Source: Methylobacillus flagellatus
GTDB taxonomy: Bacteria; Pseudomonadota; Gammaproteobacteria; Burkholderiales; Methylophilaceae
Assembly: GCF_005502435.1 (NCBI RefSeq)
Contig: NZ_SCOU01000002.1
Coordinates: 248,001 to 312,000 of the forward strand
Direction: 5' to 3'
DNA length: 64,000 nt
A model generated the notes under the pieces. That model searched no databases, had not been told where the DNA came from, and saw only the letters and a list, made by a program, of their open reading frames with translations. A program made the translations under genes and the position numbers. The first letter of the stretch is position 1. Every line of letters begins with the position of its first letter. Shown here in pieces: positions 36,085 through 45,254 of this stretch.

Positions 36085-36689
36085 ACCCCGCCATCGCTGA
36101 ACAACTGGCCAGTAATTTCTATTACGACCGCACCTTTGACAAGGACGCCGCCAAGATCCTGCCGGGTGAATTCTATTGCACCAATCAGGACATGCTCATC
36201 GTCACGGTGCTGGGCTCCTGCGTATCGGCCTGCATCCGCGACCGCGTCAGCGGCATAGGCGGCATGAACCATTTCATGCTGCCGGAAGGCAAGGGCGATG
36301 CCGACAACCCGGTATCGGAGTCTATGCGCTACGGCAGCTATGCCATGGAGATCCTGATCAACCAGCTACTCAAGATGGGCGCCAGACGCGAGAACCTGGA
36401 AGCCAAGATCTTTGGCGGCGGCAATGTGCTGCGCTCGTTCACGGCGCTCAATGTCGGCGAGCGTAACGCGACATTCGTGCGCAAATTTCTGGCGGCAGAG
36501 AAGATCCGCGTGGTGGGCGAGGACCTCAACGACGTGTACCCGCGCAAAGTGTATTTCTTTCCGCACACCGGCAAGGTGCTGGTGAAAAAACTGCGTCAAC
36601 TCAACAACCACACCCTGGTGAAACGCGAACAAAGCTATGCCAGCAGTCTGCGCAGCAACGAGGTCGCAGGCGAGGTCGAGTTGTTCTGA
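36081..36689 (+). CDS. cheD: Chemoreceptor glutamine deamidase CheD
   Basis: 202 residues. The catalytic pair C47 (TVLGSCVSACIRD) and H64 (GGMNHFMLPEG) is intact. CheD deamidates receptor glutamines and in some systems also regulates CheC or CheY-P. The C-terminus ends GEVELF, echoing the GDVELF of the short CheZ-like protein at 25865. It overlaps the end of cheR and is followed by cheB. Confidence 0.96.
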   Translation: MNPAIAEQLASNFYYDRTFDKDAAKILPGEFYCTNQDMLIVTVLGSCVSACIRDRVSGIGGMNHFMLPEGKGDADNPVSESMRYGSYAMEILINQLLKMGARRENLEAKIFGGGNVLRSFTALNVGERNATFVRKFLAAEKIRVVGEDLNDVYPRKVYFFPHTGKVLVKKLRQLNNHTLVKREQSYASSLRSNEVAGEVELF

Positions 36690-36743
36690 AGCGGCGGTTC
36701 AGGGATCAGCCGATGAACATGTCACGCAGCGAGGGGTGCCACC

Positions 36744-37853
36744 ATGGCCGATGCAGACTATCCAATTGAAACGGCGAGCAAAACCGTGAACAAAAACAAG
36801 ATACGCGTACTGGTGGTGGATGATTCAGCGCTGATCCGCAGCCTGATGAGCGAGATCATCAACAGCCAGACCGACATGCAGGTGGTGGCCACTGCCCCCG
36901 ACCCGCTGGTGGCGCGCGAACTGATCAAACAGCACAACCCGGACGTGCTCACGCTGGATGTGGAAATGCCCAAGATGGACGGGCTGGATTTCCTGGAACG
37001 GCTGATGCGCCTGCGGCCCATGCCGGTGGTGATGGTGTCCTCGCTGACCGAGCGTGGCTCGGAGATCACCTTGCGTGCGCTGGAGCTGGGGGCCATCGAT
37101 TTCGTCACCAAGCCACGCATCTCCATCGTCGAGGGCCTGCAGGAATACACCCAGCAGATCACCGACAAGATCCGCACCGCGGCGCGCGCGCGCATAGCCC
37201 CGCGCCGGGTCAGCACGGGGGGCAGCCTGCCTGCTTTGCGCAACCCCTTGTTGAGCTCGGAGAAGCTCATCATCGTGGGGGCCTCCACTGGCGGCACCGA
37301 AGCCATCCGCGAATTCCTGATCCGCATGCCGTCGGATTGTCCGGGCATCCTCATCGCCCAGCACATGCCGCCCGGCTTCACCAAATCGTTCGCCAACCGG
37401 CTCAACAGCCTGTGTGATATCGCCGTCAGCGAAGCCGAGGGCGAGGAGCGCGTATTGCCCGGCCATGCCTTCATCGCCCCCGGTCATGCCCACCTGCAAC
37501 TGGCACGCAGCGGCGCCAACTACATCACGCGCCTGTCAGATGCGCCGCCGGTCAACCGCCACCGGCCATCGGTGGATGTGTTGTTCGACTCTGCCGCCGC
37601 ACAGGCCGGCAAGAACGCCATCGGCGTGATCCTCACCGGCATGGGCAAGGACGGCGCCCAGGGCATGCTGCGCATGCGGCAGGCCGGTGCCTGGAACTTT
37701 GCCCAGGACGAAGCCAGCTGCGTGGTCTACGGCATGCCCAAGGAAGCCGTCACGGTTGGCGGGGTGCACGAAGTGCTGCCCTTGCAGGAGCTGGCGGCGG
37801 CTGTGCTGGGGCATGTGGCGGCTTATCAAACCGATCGCGCAGTACGGGTTTAG
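36744..37853 (+). CDS. cheB: Chemotaxis methylesterase CheB
   Basis: 369 residues. The receiver domain has D72 ([12 protein letters not shown]); the methylesterase domain has S181 in [10 protein letters not shown], the His in [11 protein letters not shown] and the Asp in [12 protein letters not shown], so the catalytic triad is complete. CheB-P removes methyl groups from receptors. Its C-terminus completes the CheR-CheD-CheB adaptation set. It starts 54 bases after cheD. Confidence 0.97.
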   Translation: MADADYPIETASKTVNKNKIRVLVVDDSALIRSLMSEIINSQTDMQVVATAPDPLVARELIKQHNPDVLTLDVEMPKMDGLDFLERLMRLRPMPVVMVSSLTERGSEITLRALELGAIDFVTKPRISIVEGLQEYTQQITDKIRTAARARIAPRRVSTGGSLPALRNPLLSSEKLIIVGASTGGTEAIREFLIRMPSDCPGILIAQHMPPGFTKSFANRLNSLCDIAVSEAEGEERVLPGHAFIAPGHAHLQLARSGANYITRLSDAPPVNRHRPSVDVLFDSAAAQAGKNAIGVILTGMGKDGAQGMLRMRQAGAWNFAQDEASCVVYGMPKEAVTVGGVHEVLPLQELAAAVLGHVAAYQTDRAVRV

Positions 37854-37860
37854 CTGCTTA

Positions 37861-37884
37861 CGGCGCACCGCAGGCGGGTGCGCC
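37861..37884. repeat. REP-like palindrome, variant
   Basis: Arms GGCGCACC (from 37862) and GGTGCGCC (to 37884) around GCAGGCG. It is a variant of the REP family of copies 1-4, eight bases past the cheB stop. Confidence 0.65.
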
Positions 37885-38036
37885 CTACCGGTGTGGAGCA
37901 TGCGGAGCGCGTGTGGCCCGTCAGGTGCAATAAAGGTGACAAGGTAGGGCTTCAACAGGGTAGGGCGCTAATAAGCGCAGCGCATTGCGCCGTATGTTTG
38001 GATGCCAATCTGTGCCGGAATGACGACAGCAGGTAG

Positions 38037-38061
38037 GGCGGACTCGCTTCAGCAGTCCGCC
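38037..38061. repeat. Second REP-type palindrome family
   Basis: Arms GGCGGACT (38037-38044) and AGTCCGCC (38054-38061). A related element lies at 52573-52598 (arms GGCGGACT and AGTCTGCC). Both are in gene-free stretches. Confidence 0.65.
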
Positions 38062-38104
38062 GAATCTGACTGAGCGTGTGAGCCGGTCTCGCCCGGCAGG
38101 CGAG

Positions 38105-38136
38105 CTACTTTCTCTTGTTTGCCCAAGAGAAAGTAG
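38105..38136. repeat. 12-bp perfect inverted repeat of a widespread intergenic element
   Basis: CTACTTTCTCTT (38105-38116) and AAGAGAAAGTAG (38125-38136) flank an 8-base loop, followed by a CCAAAGAGAAGGGCACCCC stretch. I recognise this layout from extragenic repeats found in many beta- and gammaproteobacteria. The region 37854-38429 holds no gene, only such repeats, including a CATTCCGGCGCA word near 38314 that recurs near 52647. Confidence 0.6.
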
Positions 38137-38429
38137 CCAAAGAGAAGGGCACCCCCTGCCAAGGCCTGCGGCTACCCTGCGCGACTCGGCCTGGTCGCTC
38201 ACATAAAACGTGAGCGACTGCGGACTTCAGACAGTGCTCGCCGAAGACCCCAGACGGGTCTGCGTTGCTCGGCTTGGCAGCAGGGGGGGCAAGTCAACAC
38301 CACCTGATGTCGTCATTCCGGCGCAATCAGGAAAACAAGGGCTCAGCATGGAATGGACACGACTTGTCGGTATGTGCCCGCACGCTCCAATGCGCTGAAC
38401 TGCCGTGCTTTTCAGTCTGAGTTTGCCAC

Positions 38430-38456
38430 TTAAGTTTGCAGGCAGGCTGCCGATAA
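38430..38456 (+). promoter_or_regulatory. Sigma-28 (FliA) promoter of the second cheY
   Basis: -35 TTAAGTTT (38430-38437), 11-base spacer, -10 GCCGATAA (38449-38456), a near-perfect FliA promoter 47 bases before the cheY start. It separates cheYZ from the main motility operon. Confidence 0.88.
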
Positions 38457-38503
38457 TACGGATGAAGACGCACTTCGCGTGCTGCATGGATGGAGTTCTG
38501 AAT

Positions 38504-38902
38504 ATGGCAAGTCCCGATACCAAATTTCTTGTGGTGGATGATTTTTCCACCATGCGCCGCATCGTACGCAATCTGCTCAAAGAGTTGGGCTATACCAATG
38601 TGGATGAGGCGGAGGATGGCGTGATGGCGCTTTCCAAGCTGCGTAACGGTAATTTCGATTTTGTGGTGTCGGACTGGAACATGCCCAATATGGACGGCCT
38701 GACCATGTTGCAGCAGATCCGCGCCGATAGCGCATTGTCTTCCTTGCCGGTGCTGATGGTCACGGCCGAAGCCAAGAAAGAGAACATCATCGCCGCTGCG
38801 CAGGCGGGTGCCAGCGGGTATGTGGTCAAGCCGTTCACGGCGGCCACCCTGGACGAAAAGTTGAGCAAGATCTTCGAAAAAATGGAAAAAGCCGGAGCCT
38901 GA
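38504..38902 (+). CDS. cheY: Chemotaxis response regulator CheY (second copy)
   Basis: 132 residues from ATG 38504; longer in-frame starts would reach into the promoter. D12/D13, the phospho-acceptor D57 ([13 protein letters not shown]), T in MVTAEA and K in VVKPFT match E. coli CheY closely, including numbering. This is probably the motor-binding CheY. cheZ follows two bases after the stop, the classic cheY-cheZ pair. Confidence 0.96.
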   Translation: MASPDTKFLVVDDFSTMRRIVRNLLKELGYTNVDEAEDGVMALSKLRNGNFDFVVSDWNMPNMDGLTMLQQIRADSALSSLPVLMVTAEAKKENIIAAAQAGASGYVVKPFTAATLDEKLSKIFEKMEKAGA

Positions 38903-38904
38903 GC

Positions 38905-39621
38905 ATGGAACAAGCCCTCAGTGCGAACACGCAGGATGCGCTCCGCCCCATGCACGGCATGGAGAGTCAGGACGAGATGCTTAATCGCATCGGCCAGCTC
39001 ACCCGCAACCTGCACGACAGTTTGCGCGGCCTGGGCATAGACGGGCTGCTGGAGAAAGCGGCGCAGGAGATCCCGGATGCGCGTGACCGTCTGGAATATG
39101 TGGCGCGCATGACCGAGCAGGCGGCACAGCGTGTGTTGAACGCGACCGATGTGGCCATGCCCATGCAGGATGACATCACCAAAGGTGCCCAAAATTTACA
39201 CTCGAAGTGGCAATTATTGTTAGATGCCCCAGGGTTCAAGCGTGAATATGACGCGCTGGCGCGTGACACCCAGGCCTATCTGTTGGCCACCCAGCAACAG
39301 GCTGAAGAGACGCGCCAATTGCTGATGGACATCATGATGGCGCAGGATTTTCAGGACTTGACCGGGCAGGTGATCAAGCGTGTGACCGAGATCGCCCACA
39401 ACATGGAACAGCAATTGCTGCAGTTATTACTGGATTACAAGCCATCGCATGCAGTTGGCATGAATGTTGCCAATAGTGTTATTGCAAGTGGCGTTATTGC
39501 GAATGCCGATGCGGCAAATGCCCGCCTGATGAACGGTCCGCAGATCGACCCGGCTGCCAGCCCGGATGTGGTACAGGGTCAGGCGCAAGTGGATGACCTG
39601 CTCGAACAGCTAGGCTTTTGA
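38905..39621 (+). CDS. cheZ: CheY-P phosphatase CheZ
   Basis: 238 residues, helical. The phosphatase motif MMAQDFQDLTGQVIKRV contains D151 and Q155 (DxxxQ). The C-terminus QVDDLLEQLGF matches the CheY-binding tail of CheZ. CheZ ends signalling by removing phosphate from CheY. Confidence 0.96.
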   Translation: MEQALSANTQDALRPMHGMESQDEMLNRIGQLTRNLHDSLRGLGIDGLLEKAAQEIPDARDRLEYVARMTEQAAQRVLNATDVAMPMQDDITKGAQNLHSKWQLLLDAPGFKREYDALARDTQAYLLATQQQAEETRQLLMDIMMAQDFQDLTGQVIKRVTEIAHNMEQQLLQLLLDYKPSHAVGMNVANSVIASGVIANADAANARLMNGPQIDPAASPDVVQGQAQVDDLLEQLGF

Positions 39622-39866
39622 ACAGCGTCGCTGGGGTTTGAGGGCTGACCGGGTGAAGCGGTCAAATGCAGGAATTAGCCGGGTTTTATGCTTCTATTCC
39701 GGCTTTGGATTTTCGGTTTGTGCAGAATAATGAATGAGCAGACGCCCATTCAGCAAGGTCACAGATCGGTGATGTGCAGTAAATGCAGTGGTGGTATGGC
39801 GGTCTGGTTCAGTGCTTTTTTCTTGTGTAGTGGGTGTGTTTTTTAACTTAAATTTAAGGGGTTATC

Positions 39867-40049
39867 ATGAATAAGTTCTTTTTTGCAGTAAAGCGTTTCC
39901 TGGCTGATGAAGAAGGCGTTACCGCCATTGAATACGGTCTGATCGCAGCACTGATCGCCGTGATCATCGTGGGTACCGTTGGTAGCGTTGGTACCACCCT
40001 GGATGGCGTGTTCCAGACCGTGCTTACCTCCCTGGGCGGCGGCGCTTAA
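39867..40049 (+). CDS. flp: Flp-type pilin subunit
   Basis: 60 residues. A basic leader ends in EEG followed by VTAIEYGLIAALIAVIIVG, the Flp/Fap pilin signature with cleavage after G17 and Glu at +5. The mature pilin is about 43 residues. An AAGGGG ribosome site precedes it. It is the first gene of a tad locus and is followed by a strong terminator. The 245 bases before it are AT-rich and probably hold its promoter, but no clear box was identified. Confidence 0.95.
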   Translation: MNKFFFAVKRFLADEEGVTAIEYGLIAALIAVIIVGTVGSVGTTLDGVFQTVLTSLGGGA

Positions 40050-40058
40050 TCAGCTTCA

Positions 40059-40110
40059 TTTGCAGGGATGGCGAACACACTCGTTGCGTCATCCCTGCAA
40101 ATTCCTTTTT
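40059..40110 (+). terminator. Terminator after the pilin gene
   Basis: TTTGCAGGGATG (40059-40070) pairs with CATCCCTGCAAA (40090-40101), followed by a CCTTTTT stretch. It is probably leaky, so that the pilin is made in excess over the downstream assembly genes. Confidence 0.75.
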
Positions 40111-40198
40111 CGGATACTCACCGCAGTCTGGTGAGGTATGGCAAGGCCAGGCCATACCTCACTTGATTGATCTTAATCAACGCACTGGATAGTCAGCG

Positions 40199-40714
40199 AT
40201 GCAAACGGTCTACATCTTCCTGTTGGGTTTTGTGCTGGTGGCTGCTGTCAGTGACCTCTGGCGTTACCGCATCCCGAACGCCTTGCTGGTACAGGGCCTG
40301 CTGTGTGCCATCACCCTGCATCTGTTCCTGGATACCGGGATGAGCTGGCAACAGGTGTTGTGGGGCATGCTGACCGGCCTGCTGGTGTTGCTGCCGTTCT
40401 ATCTGTTCCGCGCCATGGGTGCCGGAGATCTCAAGCTGATGACCATGGTGGGCGCGTTCACCGGGCCTATGCTGATGCCGGATATCGTCATTAGTACCTT
40501 CATCGTGGGGGGCGTGATCGCCGCCGTGATGCTGACCGGCCGCCTGATCGTCGGCTCTGCGCTGGCGCAGCGTCTGGATGAACGTCTGGGTACCGCGATC
40601 TACACGCTGGAGCCTCAAAAGAAAGAGCGCCTCAGGAAACTGCCCTACGGCGTGGCCATCGCGCTGGGCACCCTGATCGCCGTCAACCACGCACTGGTCG
40701 TACCAGCGCTTTAA
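40199..40714 (+). CDS. cpaA: Prepilin peptidase TadV/CpaA
   Basis: 171 residues with several membrane helices. The two catalytic Asp are D19 (VAAVSDLWRYRIPN) and D77 (RAMGAGDLKLM), as in type IV prepilin (A24) peptidases. It cleaves the Flp leader and the pseudopilin leaders. Length matches TadV. Confidence 0.94.
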   Translation: MQTVYIFLLGFVLVAAVSDLWRYRIPNALLVQGLLCAITLHLFLDTGMSWQQVLWGMLTGLLVLLPFYLFRAMGAGDLKLMTMVGAFTGPMLMPDIVISTFIVGGVIAAVMLTGRLIVGSALAQRLDERLGTAIYTLEPQKKERLRKLPYGVAIALGTLIAVNHALVVPAL

Positions 40715-40767
40715 CATAGCCGTGTGCATCATGCGGCGCATGCCATCAAAGCGGAATTATCCCCATC

Positions 40768-42063
40768 ATGGATGATGTTGCCCCGCCTGTAGACCGCCTG
40801 CCGGTGGCCCCCAGAAAACTGGAGGAGACCGGGCTGGATCCTATCCTGATCAGCGAGATCATCGCCAAGATCGTCTACCATCAAGGCAAGACCCAGCTGA
40901 CCCAGATAGTCAGCAAGATCAAACTCCCTGCGCCCATCGTCAGCCAGCTGCTGGACGAGATGGTCATAGACCGCATGCTGGAAGTGGTCAAGCGCGGCGT
41001 CAACGACGCCGAAGTGATCTACCAGCTCACGGACGGTGGCAAGCAGCGCGCCGAAGAGTACATGTCACGCTGCCGTTATACAGGCGCGGCGCCCGTCACG
41101 CTGGACGATTACCGCCAGCAGGTGCAGCGCCAGTCGGTGCGCAACAACCGCGTGACCCAGCAGGATATCCGCCATGCCTATGCCGGCATCACCCTGAACC
41201 CGGAGGTGATGGACTGTGTGGGTGCGGCCATGAATTCCGGCAAACCCCTGTTCATCTATGGCCCGCCGGGCAGCGGCAAGACCTATATCGCCGAAAAGCT
41301 GGACAGGCTGATGCCTGGCCTGGTCGCTATCCCGCATGCCATCGTGGTGGACGGGGAGATCATCCAGGTGTTCGACCCCTTGCTGCATCTCCCGGTGGCG
41401 CCGGCAGAAGCGGGCAGCAGCATAGAACGCCGACGGGATGACGAGCGCTGGCTGCTATGCCGACGGCCGCTGGTACTGACCGGGGGGGAGCTCTCGATCG
41501 AGATGCTGGACCTGCGCTATGACGCCCGCTCTGGTTTCTATCAGGCGCCTCCGCATTTCAAGGCCAATAACGGCATCTTCATCGTGGACGATCTGGGGCG
41601 GCAGCAATCGCCACCCGAGCAGCTCATGAACCGCTGGATCGTGCCCATGGACCGCCAGTATGACCACCTGGCCCTGCACACCGGCTACAAATTCACCGTG
41701 CCCTTCGACGTGACGCTGGTGTTCTCCACCAATCTCGCTCCTGAAGCCCTCGCTGATGAAGCCTTTCTGCGCAGGCTGGGCTACAAGATCTATGTAGGCG
41801 AGATGGCCGAGGCGGACTACCGCGATCTGGTGCAACAGGTCTGCCAGCGCCGTCAGGTGCCGTTCGATGAAGCAGGCTTCCGCTATCTGGTGGACAACCT
41901 GCACCGCCCGTCTGCCCGCCCCTTGATGGCTTGTTACCCGAATGACCTGCTGGGTCAGTTGGTGGATTATTCCCGTTATTACGCGCTGGACCCGCTCATG
42001 CAGCCAGACAGGCTGCGTCAGGCCTGGGACACCTATTTCTCCACACCGGGTCGGCGCATGTGA
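40768..42063 (+). CDS. AAA+ ATPase with N-terminal winged helix, in tad locus
   Basis: 431 residues. The N-terminus (about 20-105) looks like a winged helix (TQLTQIVSKIKLPAPIVSQLLDEMVIDRML, VIYQLTDGGKQRAEEYM). An AAA+ domain follows, with Walker A GPPGSGKT at about 165-172, Walker B GIFIVDDLG at about 268-276, and a sensor-1-like FSTNLAPEAL. It is unrelated to the TadA and TadZ ATPases of this locus. It may regulate or remodel pilus components; its exact role is unknown. The position between cpaA and cpaB suggests membership in the operon. Confidence 0.8.
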   Translation: MDDVAPPVDRLPVAPRKLEETGLDPILISEIIAKIVYHQGKTQLTQIVSKIKLPAPIVSQLLDEMVIDRMLEVVKRGVNDAEVIYQLTDGGKQRAEEYMSRCRYTGAAPVTLDDYRQQVQRQSVRNNRVTQQDIRHAYAGITLNPEVMDCVGAAMNSGKPLFIYGPPGSGKTYIAEKLDRLMPGLVAIPHAIVVDGEIIQVFDPLLHLPVAPAEAGSSIERRRDDERWLLCRRPLVLTGGELSIEMLDLRYDARSGFYQAPPHFKANNGIFIVDDLGRQQSPPEQLMNRWIVPMDRQYDHLALHTGYKFTVPFDVTLVFSTNLAPEALADEAFLRRLGYKIYVGEMAEADYRDLVQQVCQRRQVPFDEAGFRYLVDNLHRPSARPLMACYPNDLLGQLVDYSRYYALDPLMQPDRLRQAWDTYFSTPGRRM

Positions 42064-42340
42064 TGTAGCGCGACGCTGGCCTGCCATCCATGGCGCTTTT
42101 GCCATGGCGCTTTTGTCTCTTTCTTTTCTCCTTCCTTTCTTCATTTTCTTTTCATTGTTGAGATTAAATGCTGAGCTTTAAACAGCGCTTGCAGGCTGCA
42201 GGCGCTGCGATGTAAGCCGGAAAACCCCGTTTGTTCCACGCTTCATTGTGCGTGCGCATCCTTTAGCATCCTATCCAATTGCCGATAAAGCATGACCAGT
42301 CCGAGAGTGTGTCGGGACGCATGCCGGGATGGGGGGAGCG

Positions 42341-43201
42341 ATGAAAGATACACGCGCATTATTATTCTTGTTGTTTGCTATCGTGGCCGGCCTGGCCGCC
42401 GTTTACCTGGCTTCGCGCTGGCTGACCGAGCGCGCCAGTGATGTCAACCAGATCGCCGTTGCGGCTCAGGATATCAATCTTGGACAGCGCGTGACGGTTG
42501 AGATGGTGCGCATGGTGGAGTGGCCGATCAGCAGCCGTCCCGATGGGGCGGTGACCGATATCAAGACGCTGGAAGGGCGCGTGCTTAAGACCAGCCTGCT
42601 GCGTGGCGAGCCGGTGCTTGAGGCCAAGCTGGCACCGCAGGGCACCCAGGGCGGCCTGTCCGCCGTGATCGCCGAAGGCAAACGTGCCATCACCGTGCGC
42701 GTCAACGATGTGATCGGCGTGGCCGGGTTCGCGCTGCCCGGCAATTTTGTCGATATCATCGTCAATACCCAGACCGACGAGAACGGCAACCCGGGCAAGG
42801 ACATCTCCAAGATCGTGCTGGAACGTATCCTGGTGCTGGCCATCGCCCAGGAGGTCGGCCGTGACGAGACCAAGCCCCGCGTGGTGAACGCGGTCACCCT
42901 GGAAGTCACCCCGCAACAAGCCGAACGGCTGGATCTGGCGCGCAGCGTGGGCACCTTGTCGCTGGTGCTGCGTAATCAGGTCGACCCGGATCAGGCAGAC
43001 ACCGGCGGCATCACCAAACTCAGCCTGCTGCAGGACAAGCACCCAGAGCCTGTCGCTGCAGCCCCCGCCGTGGTCATCAGCAAACCGGCTGTGCGCGCAG
43101 CGAAACCTAAACCGGTCACGCCAGCCGTGGTCGAGCCGCCTCCATTGCCCCGCTGTGTCACCGTGGTGACCGGCATGCGCAGCTCGCGGGAGTGCTTCTA
43201 A
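42341..43201 (+). CDS. cpaB: Pilus assembly protein CpaB/RcpC
   Basis: 286 residues from ATG 42341, which has a strong GGGGGGAG ribosome site; an ATG four codons earlier is possible. An N-terminal membrane anchor is followed by an SAF-like domain (VAAQDINLGQRVTVEMVRMVEWP) and the CpaB/RcpC domain (RAITVRVNDVIGVAGFALPGNFVDIIV). It ends in a Pro/Ala-rich tail with two Cys. It helps build the outer-membrane secretin complex. Its stop is followed at once by the secretin start. Confidence 0.92.
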   Translation: MKDTRALLFLLFAIVAGLAAVYLASRWLTERASDVNQIAVAAQDINLGQRVTVEMVRMVEWPISSRPDGAVTDIKTLEGRVLKTSLLRGEPVLEAKLAPQGTQGGLSAVIAEGKRAITVRVNDVIGVAGFALPGNFVDIIVNTQTDENGNPGKDISKIVLERILVLAIAQEVGRDETKPRVVNAVTLEVTPQQAERLDLARSVGTLSLVLRNQVDPDQADTGGITKLSLLQDKHPEPVAAAPAVVISKPAVRAAKPKPVTPAVVEPPPLPRCVTVVTGMRSSRECF

Positions 43202-44977
43202 ATGACGGCTATCACCCTGAACGGCGGTCGTCGCCACACGCTTCAGCGTGCTTGTCTATTGAATGCAAGACTATTGAATGCAAGTCTACTGAACACATGC
43301 CTGCTGAGCGCATGCGCACTGATATGCATGGCGCTGGCCATGCCTGCCTGGGCAGGTGCGGATGACTGGCAAAGCTGCGCCGGGCAGATGCGGCCTACCG
43401 AAAAGCTGGCGCTGGCGCATGGCAATTCGCATGTGTATCAGGTGCCGGGCGGTCATGCCATCGTCGGACGCACGCTGGGCAATCCGCAGGTGCTTGAAGC
43501 GCGACTGCTGGCACCGGATACCGTCTATCTGCTGGCCACCGATGTGGGCAGCACCAATATGCTGCTGCAGCTGGCCAACCAGCAATGCCTGAACGTCGAA
43601 GTGGCGGTCGGCATGGATGCCAAAGGCTTGCAGCAGTCGCTGGCCAGCATCTTCCCCAATGAGACGGGCGTGCAGGTCAGCGCCGCCGCCGACACGCTGG
43701 TGCTGAGCGGTACCGTGCAGGATTCCATCACCGCCAGCCGCATCGTTGATCTGGCCGAAGCGTTTGTGCGCCGTCAGGTGCGCGCCGTGAGCAGTGGCTA
43801 TGACGAGTCGCGCGACCCCAATGTGGCAGACCCGGCCAGCGGCGACAAGAACAACCCCATGCTCAACCAGCGTCAGCCCATCGTGCGAGGCACGCGTGTC
43901 ATCAATCTGCTCAATGTGGCGGCGCCGCAGCAGGTGATGCTGGAAGTGAAGATCGCCGAGGTCTCCAAGAGCCTGCTGGACCGGCTGGGCGTGGACCTGG
44001 CCATTTCCAATAACAGTGGCGCAGTGGCCTATGCCTTGCTGTCCAAGTTCACTTCCGGCTTGCTGGGCGGCGCGATCGGGGCCAGTCGTGGCCCGGACAG
44101 GCGCGTCATCATCGAAGCAGAGAAACGCGATGGCCTGGTGAAGGTGCTGGCCGAGCCCAACCTGCTGGCCATCAGCGGGCAGGAGGGCAGTTTTCTGGCG
44201 GGCGGGCGCTTTTTTATCCCGGTGGGTCAGAACAACAACAACGGCACCACGACCATCACGCTGGAAGAGAAGGAGTTCGGTGTCGGGCTCAAATTCATTC
44301 CCACCGTGCTGTCGGACGGCCGCATCAACATCAAGGTGTCACCGGAAGTCTCCGAATTGTCGCGTGAAGGCATCGGCATCACGGCGGCCGGCCTCAACGC
44401 CACCTCCATCCTGCCTCTGATCACCACGCGGCGCGCCTCTACCACCGTGCAGTTATATGACGGACAGAGCTTCGCCATCGGCGGCCTGATCCGCAATAAC
44501 ACCACCACCAACATCCGCGCGCTGCCCATTCTGGGCGAGATCCCTATCCTGGGGGCGCTGTTCCGCAGCACCAGTTTCCAGGAAGACAAGACGGAGTTGC
44601 TGTTCGTGATCACCCCGCGTCTGGTGGAAGCCACGCGTGAAGAGATCGCCCTGCCTACCGAAGGCGTCAATGCCCCGGGCCGGGCCGAGCTGTTCCTGAA
44701 CGGCAAGATCGAGGGCGCGCGCTCGCCTTTGAGCAGCAGCCAGCCAGTGCCTCGCCAGCCAGTACCAGGCCAAACGTCGACGGTCGTCCCTGCGGAAGCG
44801 CAGCCTGTGGAGGAAGCGCCTGCATCGCCCACCGCTGCACCTGCATCCCCCGCGGCTGCGCCGCCTGGCAGCCCGCTGCCTTCCCACATCGTTGAACCGG
44901 GCAGTGCGGGCGACAGTACCAGCGCGCCCGCTAATCCGCGCGTTAATCCGCCCGGCAGCACAGGAGAAGCATCATGA
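43202..44977 (+). CDS. cpaC: Secretin CpaC/RcpA of the tad pilus
   Basis: 591 residues. The first 50 residues are an unusually long leader with a repeated LLNA/LLNT pattern before the signal peptide core (LICMALAMPAWA). An N-terminal pilus/secretin domain and a BON-like region follow, then the secretin domain (VLAEPNLLAISGQEGSFLAGGRFFIPV; VGLKFIPTVL; TELLFVITPRLVE). The C-terminus is Pro/Ala-rich. It forms the outer-membrane pore for the pilus. The start directly follows the cpaB stop; a start inside the repeat is also possible. Confidence 0.94.
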   Translation: MTAITLNGGRRHTLQRACLLNARLLNASLLNTCLLSACALICMALAMPAWAGADDWQSCAGQMRPTEKLALAHGNSHVYQVPGGHAIVGRTLGNPQVLEARLLAPDTVYLLATDVGSTNMLLQLANQQCLNVEVAVGMDAKGLQQSLASIFPNETGVQVSAAADTLVLSGTVQDSITASRIVDLAEAFVRRQVRAVSSGYDESRDPNVADPASGDKNNPMLNQRQPIVRGTRVINLLNVAAPQQVMLEVKIAEVSKSLLDRLGVDLAISNNSGAVAYALLSKFTSGLLGGAIGASRGPDRRVIIEAEKRDGLVKVLAEPNLLAISGQEGSFLAGGRFFIPVGQNNNNGTTTITLEEKEFGVGLKFIPTVLSDGRINIKVSPEVSELSREGIGITAAGLNATSILPLITTRRASTTVQLYDGQSFAIGGLIRNNTTTNIRALPILGEIPILGALFRSTSFQEDKTELLFVITPRLVEATREEIALPTEGVNAPGRAELFLNGKIEGARSPLSSSQPVPRQPVPGQTSTVVPAEAQPVEEAPASPTAAPASPAAAPPGSPLPSHIVEPGSAGDSTSAPANPRVNPPGSTGEAS

Positions 44978-45246
44978 AGCAGGTCGGTATCGTGTTGGTC
45001 AGCATCATCGTGAGCGGCTGTGCCGCCACGGCCACCCCACATTTCGATGCGCAGTTCGGTGACAGTGTGCAGGCCGCCAAACAGCGGCAGGTGCTGTATC
45101 CGGCTGGTTATCAGCCCGCCTATCCTCAGCAGGGTCTGGACGGTAAAGCCGCCAATACCGCCATCGAGCAATATCAGAAATCCTTTGCGCAACCATCCAG
45201 CAGCGCAGGCCGTGACACGGGTGATGCGGGCCGTACCGGTAATTAG
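44974..45246 (+). CDS. Small lipoprotein of the tad locus
   Basis: 90 residues. A signal peptide ends in a lipobox (IIVSGC) with C16 as the lipidated residue; the rest is polar and rich in Gln, Ala and Gly. It overlaps the secretin stop by four bases (ATGA). It may be the pilotin or RcpB/CpaD-like outer-membrane partner of the secretin; sequence alone cannot tell. Confidence 0.75.
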   Translation: MKQVGIVLVSIIVSGCAATATPHFDAQFGDSVQAAKQRQVLYPAGYQPAYPQQGLDGKAANTAIEQYQKSFAQPSSSAGRDTGDAGRTGN

Positions 45247-45254
45247 AGGCATGG

